Shown here in pieces: positions 11,656 through 23,803 of a stretch of DNA of 64,000 nucleotides. The stretch comes from Erpobdella octoculata (lineage: Eukaryota > Annelida > Clitellata > Hirudinida > Erpobdellidae), in contig OZ022244.1 of assembly GCA_963978895.1 (NCBI GenBank), positions 5,746,353 to 5,810,352 of the forward strand, given 5' to 3'. The notes beneath the pieces were generated by a model. That model had not been told where the DNA came from and did not search any database. It worked only from the letters and a program-made list of their open reading frames with translations. Positions within the stretch are counted from its first letter, which is position 1. Each line of letters starts with the position of its first letter. Position numbers and translations under genes: made by a program.

Positions 11656-12234
11656 TGTAAGATGAAGATGATTCATCTTACGTATTTTCATAATATTTGT
11701 TTATTTTATTTTATTATGTGTGCATTTTATAATGATTGGATATGTTGAAAGAATAAGTCATATATATATATATATTTTTTATATATACGTATGTGTGTTT
11801 GTGCGTGTGTGTGTGTGCGCGCGTGCGTGTGTGTACGTGTGTGTGTTTATTATTTTTTTTATCCAGGAATTTATATATATATATATATAGATATATATAT
11901 ATATATATATCTTTTTCAGGATTGTTAATATTACAATTAGAAATATTATTTTGTGTATGAATTTTCTGAATTTAGACAGTGTGTTAAAGTTGAGTGTTCG
12001 AGAGATAATAAAAGTTAGAAAAGACGTGCTGCAAAGAGAAATTGGAATTATCAAAAGATTTGTCAGAACCGGGCGAAATTCTAACAAAGTGAGATAATTC
12101 AGTTTAGAGTCAAGTGAAAGATTATATTCAAAGAAGAATAATAAAGTTAAAATAAATTCGAGAAATATTGTGTTATAAATAACTTCGACTTTAACGTTAC
12201 GAATCTCTAGAAAGCATATTCCTCAACGTTTACA
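11656..12234 (+). repeat. 5' LTR of copy 1 (579 bp)
   Basis: Contains short (AT)n tracts near 11760 and 11875-11911 and (GT)n-like sequence (11790-11850). Ends CAACGTTTACA just before the primer-binding site. Confidence 0.9.
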
Positions 12235-12329
12235 TTGGTGACCCCGACGTATTTTCGCATTTTCATCCGTAAATATATTTTCTGAAGTTATTTGATCACA
12301 AGTGACCGAATTTTTTTGGTTTGGTAAAG

Positions 12330-14150
12330 ATGTCCACTGATGCTGAATATATAGCAAACGGAGAGAAGCTTGGCTTTTCTGGTGGGGCGCTGTTGAAGTA
12401 TGTCGAAGACTGTCGAGAGCGGGCCGAGCGACAAAAAGAGCGGGAAGAAAAAAAGGCTCAGCAGGAGTGGAAAGATAAAATAGCTCAACAAGAACGTGAA
12501 CGTGAAGATAAAATAGCTCAACGTCAACATGATTTAGAATTGAAGAAGCTGGAATTGGAAGCCCTAACAAAAAAAGAGCCAAAGCCGACGGTAGAGGTAA
12601 CAAAGATTCCATATCCAAAGTTTTCGGAAGGTGACGACGTGGACACTTTTCTGCTCCGTTTTGAGGCATTGGCCACGGCAAATGATCACCTAAAAAAGGG
12701 TTGGGGAATGCTTCTGGGTTCTCTGCTGAGCGCGAAGACATTGGAAGTGTTTGGCCAACTCAGCGATAGTCAGATGCAGGATTACGAGTCGGTAAAAGAG
12801 GCACTCCTTTGCCGTTTTGGGAAGTCGGCAGAAGACTACCGCATAAAGTTTCGAGAGTCAAAGCTTAAACCAGAAGAGACTTGGGAACAGTATCTGGTGC
12901 GTCTAGATAGTTACCTCAGGCGCTGGGTGGATCTCGCGGGTACAAAAAACTATTTGTTTTTGTTTCTAAAAGAGCAGTTTTTTGGAAAGTGTCCGTCGGG
13001 AATGGCTGAATATTTGTTGGAGAAAGAAAGCGGTGACGTCAATGAGTTAAGTTGCTGGGTCAACAAGTACAATCAAGCTCACCCAGTCAAAAGCTTGGCA
13101 AAAGTCGAAAACACAAGCAGGATTAGCGGAAATCGTAGTCAACCAGACATTGACTCGGGAATGGCTGGACCACGCTGTTACAATTGCAATAAGCTGGGCT
13201 ATATGGCAAAGGATTGTCATCAAGCTGGACATTTGGCGAGGGACTACAGTCAAGGCACTCAAGCAACTCCAGTCATGTGCCAAGCGCGTAGAGAGGCCAA
13301 CTTGACACCACCATGCAAAGACTCTGGAGTAGTGAATGCATGCGCGGCCATGGTGATGGAAGGTAAAATGAATGAGGTCCAATTAAAATGTGGCTGCTTT
13401 TCACCGGTAATAGCGGATGGTTGTTTTCACTCAAGAGAAAAGTTTAAATTAACCAGAGGGTTTGTGAACAGAAAACCGGTAAAAGTTTTGAGGGACACTG
13501 GCTGTACTGCCATAATGGTAAAGGAATCATTAGTGCACCCGCGTCAGATGACCGGAAGAACAAGACCCTGTGTTTTGATCGACGGCACAGTTCGGGTGGC
13601 TCCAACAGCAGTGGTAAAAATCAAAACAGACTGGTTCAGAGGAACCAGAGAGGTGGTGTGCATGAAAAACCTACTTTGCGATCTCGTGCTGGGAAATGTT
13701 GAAGGGGTAAGAGGTTTTGATGCAATGGCTGCAGGAAAACGCTTTGGTCGGAAACCACAGAAATCCGCTTCCAACTACGACAGCACTCAGAGGAATGTTC
13801 GGGTTAACTATAGAAAATCGTCGGCTAACTCGGAGCTGTATCAAAGCAAGGAAAGAAACACGTCTGCCATTTCAAAGGTAGGAAATAAGGTTGAGGCAAA
13901 AGTTCAGGCTTTGAATCCGCCAAAAGAAAGACCAAGGCTCAATCTTCTGCCTAGAGGCCAAAATGGAGGGGTGGGGAAATATGGAAAGTTGAATTCGGCA
14001 ATTTTCGGAGATGCCCGCCCTGTTGACACAGCACGCAGAGAGATAGAGATTGAGAATAAGTTGAAAGTAAACTATTTCAAAGGCAAGGAGAACATCGGTG
14101 CTGACTTTCTTAGTCGTAAAGAGAGTGACGATGTAATCAAGAAACGCTGA
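12330..14150 (+). CDS. Gag-protease protein, RT-less
   Basis: 607 residues from the ATG at 12330. An N-terminal Lys/Glu/Arg/Gln-rich coiled-coil (about 25-90) leads into a capsid domain resembling the SCAN-like Gag (PYPKFSEGDDVDTFLLRFEA ... WVDLAGTKNYLFLFLKEQF), then a zinc knuckle CYNCNKLGYMAKDC, a protease with VLRDTGCTAIMV, a low-complexity linker, and KVNYFKGKENIGADFLSRKE, the last bit of a Gypsy RNase H/linker region. The knuckle His is Tyr here (copy 2 keeps His), so zinc binding is probably weakened. RT, most of RNase H and integrase are deleted without breaking the frame. It probably forms particles and relies on another Gypsy element for RT and integrase. Confidence 0.85.
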   Translation: MSTDAEYIANGEKLGFSGGALLKYVEDCRERAERQKEREEKKAQQEWKDKIAQQEREREDKIAQRQHDLELKKLELEALTKKEPKPTVEVTKIPYPKFSEGDDVDTFLLRFEALATANDHLKKGWGMLLGSLLSAKTLEVFGQLSDSQMQDYESVKEALLCRFGKSAEDYRIKFRESKLKPEETWEQYLVRLDSYLRRWVDLAGTKNYLFLFLKEQFFGKCPSGMAEYLLEKESGDVNELSCWVNKYNQAHPVKSLAKVENTSRISGNRSQPDIDSGMAGPRCYNCNKLGYMAKDCHQAGHLARDYSQGTQATPVMCQARREANLTPPCKDSGVVNACAAMVMEGKMNEVQLKCGCFSPVIADGCFHSREKFKLTRGFVNRKPVKVLRDTGCTAIMVKESLVHPRQMTGRTRPCVLIDGTVRVAPTAVVKIKTDWFRGTREVVCMKNLLCDLVLGNVEGVRGFDAMAAGKRFGRKPQKSASNYDSTQRNVRVNYRKSSANSELYQSKERNTSAISKVGNKVEAKVQALNPPKERPRLNLLPRGQNGGVGKYGKLNSAIFGDARPVDTARREIEIENKLKVNYFKGKENIGADFLSRKESDDVIKKR

Positions 14151-14179
14151 CGCGTTTCTTTTTTCGAAGAGGGGGGATA

Positions 14180-14902
<723 letters not shown>

Positions 14903-14907
14903 GTTGC

Positions 14908-16500
14908 GTCACAGATTTCTTTATTTGAGACTGGAAGTTGTTTGACGGCATTGATGTACAAGGATTTTATATCTTGATTGATAGTTGATATCAATGTGTC
15001 TTCTTCTGATGTTTTATGTGGGCCTATAAGGCGCGAAAGTGTGTCAGCTTGTCCAAAGGACGTGGTTCTGCAGTATTCAATTTTGAAATCATAAGCAAGC
15101 AGTGTTAGAGCCCAGCGTTGGAGTCTGTTTGCTGTATATGATGGTATGCCTTTTTTATTGCCAAAAATGGCAAGTAGAGGTTGATGGTCTGTTAATAGAG
15201 TACGGTGGCGTCCATAAATATAACGGTGAGACTTTCTGACCGCGAAAAACTAGTGCTAGACCTTTTTCTACTTACCCATATTTCTTTTCTGCTGGAGCGA
15301 GAGCTCTATTAGCATGTGCAATTGCCTTTTCTGTTCCATCACTATATCTGTGCGATATCACTGCTCCAATGCCGTATTCTGATGCGTCGGCTGCAACTAC
15401 AATTGGTTGGTTGGGGTTGTAATGGGTTAACAGAAAGTCGGATAATAAATTTTTTTTTTGTCAAATGCCCATTGACAGCTTTCAGACCACTGGAACACAG
15501 TGTCTTTTTTTAAAAGGGCGTCTAGGGGTGCTCTTAGATTTCTCATGCGTGGTACAAATGAGCTGTAATAGTTGATCAGTCCAAGAAAAGTACGGACCTG
15601 TCCAGCATCTTTGGGTGGAGGCATATGAATTATTGCATCGATTTTTTTGGGGTTGGGACGACGGCCTGCAGCTGAGATTACATTTCCCAAGTACGTGATT
15701 TCCGTCATTAACAAGTGGCATTTTTCAATTCTAATCCGGAAGCCATAATTTAAAATTCGGTCAAATAAAGCCTCTAAGTTCGTGTTGTGTTCTTCTAATG
15801 TCCGTCCCGTGACGATGACGTCATCTAAATAGGCGGCAACGCCATCTAGACCATTAATCATAGTGTCTATGATTTTTTGAAAAATACCTGGTCCTGATTT
15901 CACACCAAATGGTAGACGGTTATAACGAAACAAACCTTTATGAGTGTTGATTGTTAAGAGCTCTTTACATTCTTCCGTCACTTCTACTTGATGGTATGCT
16001 TCTGCAAAATCTATTTGGGATAAAACTGTCCCTCCATTTAGTTTTGTGAAAACGTCATCCATGGTAGGTAACGGGTGTCTATGGAGCATCAGTGAGTCAT
16101 TTAAGCCCGCTGAAAAATTTGCACAAAATTGGATGGAGCCGTTTGCTTTACGACAGCAACTATGGGTGCTGCCCACTAAGAGTGATCCACGGGAGAGATT
16201 ATTCCTTCTTTTAGTAACCGGTTAATTTTGCTATCCAATTGCTCTTAAGCGGCATGAGGAACAGGGCGTTTCTTTCTAAATATGGGTTGTGCGCCAGGTT
16301 TAAGCTGTAAGGAAGCTGAAACTTTTGTGCACAGTCCTAGTTCCGGTCGGAACACATCAGCGTATTTGTGTTTTAATTTGTTTGTAATGGCTGTGCGTTC
16401 CACGTCTGTGTTGAAGATCCGTATTTCCATGACAGAATAGTTTTCTAACAGTTTTTTAAAGTCAGGAAGTTGTTTTATCCATGGCATTCCTATGAGGTCG
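14908..16500 (-). pseudogene. Gypsy element A: RT and RNase H
   Basis: From 16490 down: pre-RT linker (KHKYADVFRPELGLCTKVSA), then RT with FSAGLNDSLMLHRHPLPTMD, QIDFAEAYHQVEV, FNRLPFG-like YNRLPFGVKSGPGIFQ and the catalytic YLDD (AAYLDDVIVTG), then FLGLINYYSSFVPRM, and a decayed RNase H ([17 protein letters not shown] at about 15400). Several frame changes are present, for example near 15430 and 16180. The right end abuts the GTTGC duplication of the inserted LTR element. Confidence 0.86.
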
Positions 16501-16547
16501 TTTGAATCTGTGACGTAAACAGTACCCCGACCATGGTACTTTTGACC

Positions 16548-16790
16548 TTACTTATTTGCAACGGTAAATTTTGTCTCAAACATTTCTTCGGTCTTCACGG
16601 GTTGACCATTTGCTGCGCTTAGATTGGCCGTCGCTGTGGTAAGATTGAGGCGACCGATGGCTATCCATGTTGGACGAGAGATGAGAGTCACTTCGGCTCC
16701 TGTATCTAACCGAAGTTGAATCGGTCTATCGTTGATGATGACTTCAATGTACTGTTTGATTTCATTTCCGTTGTCTACAATACAATACAA
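16548..16790 (-). pseudogene. Gypsy element A: aspartic protease
   Basis: Minus strand, about 75 residues with LRLDTGAEVTLISRPTW (the DTG active site) and a following NLSAANGQPV. A stop separates it from the RT frame. Its N-terminal side (DNGNEIKQYIEVI) is cut by the 3' tail of the LINE that starts at 16778; the missing Gag part lies beyond that LINE at 19.6 kb. Confidence 0.8.
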
Positions 16791-16896
16791 TACAAAGTAA
16801 AATTTATAACGCGCCCTTATAAAAAACAAGTCTTTCGCAAAAGCGCGCAGTTCGACAATATCTCCTAGTCAAAGAACTTACTAAAGAGATAAGTTT

Positions 16897-18880
16897 TTAA
16901 TTTAGTTTTAAATTGAGTAGCGTCTTTAGATTGGCGAATATGTACAGGCAAGCTGTTCCAGTGAGTTGGGCCAGAGATGGCAAAAGCTCTGTTTCTAAAT
17001 TGGAGACGAGACCGGACAGAGACGAAGTCGTCCCTGCTAGTAGAACGATGACGCCGCCTTGCAGGGAGCGACGAGCATGGCGAAACGAGAGATGACAGAT
17101 AGGAGGGAGAAATCCAGAGAATATGTTAAACATTAAAATACATATTTTAAAATTTATTCTAGCAGGGATAGGTAGCCAATAAAGTTGACGTAAAGTTGGG
17201 GTGATGTGGTCTCGGGGACCGAGATCTTTGACAAGCCGAGCGGCCGCATGGAGTAGAGAAGTAAGGGGTTTTAAGGACGATGATGGTAGACCTGTCAGCA
17301 CTGAGTTGCAGTTGTCTACTCTTGAGATGACAAAAACCTGGACTAGGGTACGAATGCACTGCTCGTTAAGGCAGCGCTTCACTTGACGAATTCGGCGTAG
17401 ATGGAAGTAGCAGGCCCTTGTAATGGCGGAGATATGGTGGGTCATTGACAAACCAGAGTCAAGATACACTCCGAGATCACGAACAACATTCGAAGACGAG
17501 ATCGTGCAGTCACCGATAATAATAGAGCCTGAACTCATGGATGTGGGCTGAGGCCTTCGATCAAACCAGATGAGTTCTGTTTTAGAAGTATTGAGCTTCA
17601 GGCGCATGGCTGAGCACCATTTTTGAATTTCAACGAAACAGTTTGCAAGCTTTGTTTTAGCTAGGCAGTTGTCATGTGTGGCAAGTTGAATATATAGCTG
17701 GGTGTCATCAGCATAGAGGTGAATAAGAACTTCGTGTCGAGAGGCGATGTTGACAATATAAGAAGTGTAGAGAATGAAAAGAAGGGGTCCAAGGATTGAA
17801 CCTTGGGGAACACCGAAAGAAACATCGTACTTTTTGGAGGTTTGCTCACCAAGACGAACCTTATGAGAACGATTAGAGAGAAAAGAGATTAACCACTGAA
17901 GAGCGGCAGAAGTTATACCAAACTGTAATTCAAGGATTGAAAAAAGAATGGCATGATCGACACAGTCGAAAGCAGCACTAAAGTCAAGCATTAAGAGAGC
18001 GGTTATGAATCCGGAATCAAGGGCAAGGACAATGTCGTTATAAACTTTAACCACAGCTGTTTCTGTGGAGTGATAACGTCTGAATCCAGATTGAGTAGGA
18101 GGAAGTAGTTTATGTATTTCAATATAGTTAGAAAGTTTACGGTAACGACTCGTTCCAGTAGTTTAGAAATAAACGATAAGGTAGAAATAGGGCGGTAGTT
18201 GGCAGGGTCAGAGGGATCAAGGCCAGGTTTTTTTAGTAGTGGGCAAATGATGACACGTTTGTGAGGTTTAGGCAGATTAGTCTGGGAAAGTGAGGAGTTT
18301 ATTAACATTGCAAGAATTGGAGCAAAAGTGAGGCGCATGGTTTTTAGTAGATGCACAGTGGCAGAATCGAGCTCGCACTGCTTTGTTGTGGAATCGATGA
18401 GAAGTTTAGTTACATCATCAGGAGACACTTTTTCAAAAGCATCAAAACCAGGAAAAAACGGTGCATTGATTGCGAAATCCGGCGGGTCGAAGTTTTTGGT
18501 CGAGTCACGTATGTCAACAATCTTATTTCCAAAAAAGTCAAGTAGATCATCGGGTGAAATCCATGATGAGGTTTCTGAAGTTGGAGTGAGGAGCGAATGG
18601 AATGATCTCCAGAGAGTTCGACCATCACCTTGAACGTTTTCGATGCGCTGTTTAAGGTAACTAGAGCACTTGAATTGAAAGAGTCTCCTCTGGCTTTTAA
18701 TCTGAGATCGCCAACGCTGCTTCTTTATGACGTTAAGAGGATCTCTGGTAGATTGGCGTTCAAGACGACGGGTGGAACGTTTGGAGATCATGCATTCACT
18801 ATCAAACCAAGAGCAGCCAGTTATTTTACGTTTTGTTATTTTTCTAAGAGGAGCATGTCTATTAAGTAATTCCTCCATGG
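16897..18880 (-). pseudogene. LINE reverse transcriptase (CR1/L2-like)
   Basis: From 18880 down: a basic linker, then FISKLLERVV, MLDFSAAFDCVDHAIL, GVPQGSILGPLLFILY, the catalytic LHLYADDTQLYI, LKLNTSKTELIWF, NVVRDLGVYLDSGLS, then the C-terminal LHAAARLV and LRQLYWLPIPARINFKI. The RT motifs are complete but there are frameshifts near 18050 and 18880 and in the C-terminal part. Confidence 0.87.
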
Positions 18881-18941
18881 TGGAATCGTATAGGGAGAAA
18901 AGTTTATCTGCTGCTTTGACTTCTTGAGAGAAAGTAAGCTG

Positions 18942-19640
18942 CTAGAGTTCGGAAGCAAGGAGATCAGCCTGGAAGGCTGACATGTTAAATTGAGCAAAAA
19001 ATCGACTCTCAGCTGTCTCAAAGATTAATGGTGGAGGTTGATGGTTAAGTTCGAATTTGATGATTGAGTGGTCGGATAAAGATGGTGGAGCTGTATGAAG
19101 ATTAGAGATGAGTGTATCGAGCATGCGGACAATGACGACGTCGAGAGTGTGGCCACGATCATGAGTACGCTCATGCACTAATTGTTCGAGACCGTGTGAA
19201 GACAGCAGTCGGTGGAAGTGCTTAGTGTTAGGTTGGTCTGGCTTGTCAAGATGGAGGTTGATGTCGCCAAGGATTAGAATTTTACAGTTGAATTTAGCTA
19301 ATGTGGCGAGTAAATCAGCAAATTCAGCAAAAAATGTTTTGCAGACTGTCTCGGACCCGGGGCGGTAAATGGAAAGGACGAGAATATTGAAGTTGTGCTG
19401 AAGTCTGAAGTATGTGGCGAGGTATTCGAAGGTAGAAAACTCACCAATGTCTTTAGACGTTGCTTTAAATTTGTCTTTATAGATGATACAGATGCCCCCA
19501 CCTCTAGGGCCATGGGTGTTGAGGCTGCCCTGAGGTAGAGGACGTGCTTTTTCGGTCTTGTCTAGAAGCACTCGTTTCTCTGTGTGTAAAAGAATTTTGT
19601 CTCCAGCTTGGATGATCCCGTGATACAAATTTTCGTTATT
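18942..19640 (-). pseudogene. LINE APE-type endonuclease fragment
   Basis: Residues GGGICIIYKDKF, YLATYFRLQHNFNILVLSIY, ILILGDINLHLD, HTLDVVIVR and SLSDHSIIKFEL match the AP-endonuclease-like EN of CR1/L2 LINEs (the D-N and SDH motifs are visible). The first catalytic part is missing because of 5' truncation. This enzyme nicks the target for target-primed reverse transcription. Confidence 0.82.
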
Positions 19641-20226
19641 TGCAAAAATCTGGAGAACTCGTCTGACTGACGTTAGGACACTCTCGTTTCCAATGTGGTC
19701 CGCCACAAATGGGACATGGTGTTTTTGTCTCTGCTTGATGTCGTGGTGACAATGGCTTTCGGTGAGGTGAGCTGTATCTGTTAATGGCCTGAATTTCTAC
19801 ATCCGGTCTTTCAATTGTTTTAGTATCATCCAGTGTAGTTTTAAGTCGTTCAGACACTGCTATTAATTCAATGACTGTAATAGGTTTTTCGCTATTTTCG
19901 CTATCCATCATGCGTAACAGCCTGGAACGTATCTCGACATGTTCTTGTGCCTGAAGTCCTGCAACATATTGAACACACTTATGTGTTTCGTCTGACATTC
20001 CTCAAAGTTCTGCTGCCTCTGCAGCAGCAATGATCTTATTTCCATAAGTGCTAAAATCACTCCCTGATGTACAAATTATTCGACTAAAGTCAATCCTTCG
20101 TCGAAAGAAACTTTTCTTAGGACCAAATAGTTGTTCAAGGGTTGTGATGGTTTCTTCCCAGCCAATGTCGCTGGGAAGCCGTAGAGAAATTCTGGTAGAA
20201 AAAACTGAATATGTGTGGTTGTCCAC
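19641..20226 (-). pseudogene. Gypsy element A: Gag C-terminal half
   Basis: Two joined frames: DIGWEETITTLEQLFGPKKS (20170-20100), then HKCVQYVAGLQAQEHVEIRS and a zinc knuckle CPICGGPHWKREC near 19690. The knuckle type CX2CX4HX4C is typical for Gag nucleocapsid. A LINE cuts it on the 3' side (19640) and another LINE fragment on the 5' side (about 20228). Removing the LINE at 16778-19640 brings it next to the protease. Confidence 0.8.
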
Positions 20227-20227
20227 C

Positions 20228-20735
20228 GATCGATGTCGTCTACACAGGTCGACTCTAGAGACGAGAGCACAGCAGCACGATTGGGTTTGCAGTAACCGTA
20301 AACATGGGTGTCATCTGCGTAAAAATGAGCCTGCAGCCCATGACTGGCTATAATGTTATTAAGGTCAGAGATATACAAAAAGAAAAAGATTGGACCTAAA
20401 ACAGATCTTTGAGGGACACCGCATAACATAGGAATTGAGAGAGATGTTGAGTCGCCAACCTTGACCCGAAACACCATACTACTGAAATAGGACTTCAGCC
20501 AGTTTAACGCAGTTCCTCTCAGGCCAAATGAGGCATGAAGTCTCTAAAGAAGTATCCCGTGGTCGACAGTATCAAACGCCGAAGAGAGGTCTAGTAGAGA
20601 AAGAAGCGTGAATTTTCCGTGGTCAGCTGCGCCCAGGACATCAGAGAACACTTTGATGACGGCAATTTCTGTGGAATGGTATTGGCGATATGCGTATTGG
20701 TTCGTAGGGTAGAGATTTTTTTTAAAGTTAAATAG
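20228..20735 (-). pseudogene. LINE reverse transcriptase fragment
   Basis: Minus strand: NLYPTNQYAYRQYHSTEIAV, LLDLSSAFDTVDHGILL, GVPQRSVLGPIFFFLYISDL and AHFYADDTHVYG, so the RT palm is present but both ends are gone. GVPQG is altered to GVPQR. It joins Gypsy A Gag at about 20228 and the GTTGCTCGG repeat at 20736. Confidence 0.82.
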
Positions 20736-21105
20736 CGAGGTTACCCGGCGTTGCTCGGGGTTTTCAGAGGTTTTTATTATTTTTCTCTCTTGCTCCCGTT
20801 TCCGTTCCCGCTCGCGCTCATTTTTCCTTTTCCACTTTTTCATAACTTATTTTAGCCCATAAAACGTGCCTATACATGATCATTGCATACGTTTTCAAAG
20901 CACTGCTTAAAATTGCGTAACAGGCATTACTTGCTAATGGAATTCTTAATATTAAGAAGTCCATGACTTGCTTCCCAGTCTTGCATAATGTGACCGATTG
21001 CGCGTTATTACAAATTATTAAGAGATAGATGGGGCGGGAAAGCGACCGGAATCGGGAAAGTGACCGGAAGCGGGAAAGGAAACGGGAGAGCAAATGGCAA
21101 ACGTT
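20736..21105. repeat. dispersed repeat, tail-to-tail inverted pair
   Basis: Begins with TACCCGGCGTTGCTCGGGG and a CCCGTTTCCGTTCCCG array (to about 20835), then a unit of about 170 bp (20871-21040) and a CGGGAAAGCGACCGG array. The unit and second array are the reverse complement of 30300-30593, whereas the first array is in the same orientation. It is therefore a truncated copy joined to an inverted one. Confidence 0.7.
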
Positions 21106-21109
21106 CTAA

Positions 21110-22321
21110 TGGCTGTAGGTAGACGTGATCCCGGTGTCTCAGTGGCCTGAGATCATGTTTATGTTGGTTCACCCGGTTGGCAATCTGGGCACGTTTCTCT
21201 TTACGTTTGATATCAGAGGATCATGTTGACTGTGCTGAAGACTGTAGCAAGGAGAATGTGGACGGCATTGTTGTCTTCGTTTGTCGACCAAGTAGGCGCT
21301 GTGCTGGACTTGCATTCCTTCCTTCCGTGGGAGTATTTCTGAAATATAGCAGTCCTAGGTATGGGTCTTCATGTGCGGCATGACACTTTCTAAGAATTCA
21401 CTTTGCAGATTTTACTGCCGCCTCTGCAGCCCCGTTTGTTTTGCTGTTCCCCGAACTGGTCACTTCGTGCTGGAAATTCCAACTTTTAGAGAATTTTTTG
21501 AAAATGGCAGAGCTGTATTGTGGTTCCCCATCGTTGATTACCACGTCTGGTATGCCATGTCAAGCGAAGTGATGTTTGAGCTTGGTGATGACTGATTCTG
21601 ACGAGGTGTCTGACAGGAAGTCAATTTCAAAGAATGAGCTATAGCAGTCAACAGTCACCAAATAGTCTCTGCCATGAATGGTGACATGTTTCGTACATGA
21701 AGATGGTTTCCTGGGGAAGTCGGTCACTGTAGATAGCACAAACGCTGCATGCTTCCACGAACTGTCGGATCTCGCTTGACATGCCTGGCCAAAATACCAC
21801 ATCTCGAGCTCTTTTAAGGCATGAATTTATTTCCAGATGGCCGGCATGAACGCGTTTTTTGATATTTTGTCTTATTGCAGTTGGCACGATTACAAGTTCT
21901 TCTCGTAGCAGGATGCCGTCCTGGAGGGAGAGTTCATCACGATAGCTGAAAACGGGCATGGCTTGTCACGGAATATCTGTCTTTGATTCCAGCCAGCCTT
22001 TCATAATGATGTCTTTGACGATCTGTCGACTGGCGTCTTTGTCCGTCGAATTTCGTATTTCTGCCAGCCCGTCGTTATTTATTGCACAGAATGTCACGTT
22101 ATTCTCTGTCACTGTTTCTTTTTTTGAGTGGGTTTGCTTAAGTATTACTCGGGACAGTGCATTTGCTAGCGGTATATCTTTAGCTGGGCGGTATTCAAGA
22201 GTGTAATTGTTTCGTTGAGTGCGTAGTACCAGTCCCTATAGACGTTTTGGTGCCTTAGAGAGTGGCTTGGTAACTATGGCTTCAAGTGGTTTGTGGTCTG
22301 TAACAACTCGTATGTTGGGCT
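21110..22321 (-). pseudogene. Gypsy element F: RNase H end and integrase
   Basis: From 22321 down: PNIRVVTDHKPLEAI (RNase H), YRPAKDIPLANALSR, then the integrase zinc module (RVHAGHLEINSCLKRARDVV ... CSVCAIY), core pieces (YLVTVDCYSSFFEIDFL, NDGEPQYSS, SKTNGAAEAAVKSAK) and a C-terminal ANRVNQHKHDLRPL. Catalytic D, D and E are visible, with stops and frame changes between them. It is a different family from element A. The LINE at 22322 cuts its RT side. Confidence 0.83.
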
Positions 22322-23803
22322 TTTACAAACGTAAGAAGTATAATAAACAAACGAGAAGAACTTTCTTTATTTTTGGAGGTGAACGATATTGATATTTTTG
22401 GTTTGGTGGAAAGATGGTTGAATCAAGGACCTGATGGCTTGTTCCTTCCACGCGGCTATAAAGCTTTTCGCTATGACAGAGGTTCACGTGGTGGTGGTGC
22501 AATTGTAATTACAAAAAAGGAAGTACCAGTTAAACAGATTTTTCTTCCTGCGGAATACGAGCAAATTGAAATAGTGTGCATTGACGTACAAATACATTCT
22601 TCAACCTACAGAATAATTGTTTACTACAGACCAGGAGGTTTTAATCCACAAGCTACAGAATATGCAATCAACAGTGTTCAATGTTTAAATTTTCTGTGCA
22701 GCAATAGAAATCACATCTGTGTTATGGGTGATTTCAGTTTCCCTGATGTTAACTGGCTCACTCATTCACATCCAAATAATGAAGTTTACAATTTATACAT
22801 GAAATTTATAAATGAGATGGGTTTTCACCAACTCGTGAATTTTCCAACACGGAATGCAAACATTCTAGATCTGATTTTATCGGATGATGATCGGTTTCTG
22901 TCCCACATTGAACCGTCTTCTCTTATTGCTCATAGTGATCATAATACAATTATCTTCAAGCCTAATTTTTCAAAACCATTTCCTGTTCTAAACTCCGTGA
23001 ATAGCGTTAGCTTAAGCAAAACAAATTTTGCCAGACTCAACAGTCATTTTAACGAAGTTAACTGGAACATAGTTTTTCAATACTGTTTCTCTGTAAATGA
23101 TTGTTGGTTTAGATTCCTTGTTGTTGTTAGAGATGCCCTACTCATGTTTTGTCCAAAACGTAACCAAGTTAGGAAAACTGTTAAAAGTCAAAAATCAATC
23201 TATCCAACACTCATAGTTAATGTCCAGAGGTACAAACTTCAGGCTTTTCGAAGATGGACTGTCGGTTGGAAAATTAAGGACAAAATTATTTACAATCATT
23301 TTTCCGGAAACGTTAGGAGACTGATTGACGAGTATCACAAATCACAAGAACTTGGACTCATTTCTCGTGGCGATATGGGCAGCTTCTACAAATTTATAAA
23401 TAGAAAGCTATCAACATGCTGTCCTTTGCAGGAAGTTAGGAAATCAGATGGCACATTAACGTCGGATCCAGTGGTGATTGCCAACACCTTCAACAATTAC
23501 TTTTCCAGTGTGTTCACTACTGACGATGGAACAAGCACTGAAATGCCTCCGCGTACATTCAGTACGCTTGAAAAGATCGATTTCACCCCAGATCACATCA
23601 TCCAGATCCTTCGTAATCTCAAATCTTCCAAATCGTCGGGTCCAGATACAAACAATTTACTTAAAGAGTGTGCAACAAGTCTGGCCATACCGCTTTGCCA
23701 CATCTTCAATGTTTCTTTCAATGCACATATGTTGCCTAACGATTGGAGCTCCGCGCATGTCACACCGATCCACAAAAAAAGGAGCAACATCAGAAGTGGC
23801 TAA
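22322..23803 (+). pseudogene. LINE endonuclease and RT N-terminal part
   Basis: GGGAIVITKK, YRIIVYYRPGG, CVMGDFSFPDVNW, ANILDLILSDD and LIAHSDHNTIIFK identify an AP-type endonuclease. They are followed by a linker and the start of RT (LKSSKSSGPD..., NDWSSAHVTPIHKK). The frame breaks at the poly-A run at 23775 and RT goes on in another frame. Confidence 0.86.

Larger units (their letters stand above)
16778..19640 (-). mobile_element. CR1/L2-like LINE inserted in Gypsy A
   Basis: Minus-strand LINE with EN and RT and a 3' tail of about four TTGTA units (16777-16796). It separates the protease and Gag of Gypsy A, so it is the younger of the two. The 5' end lies in the EN domain (5' truncation). 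The frame is broken several times. Confidence 0.85.
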
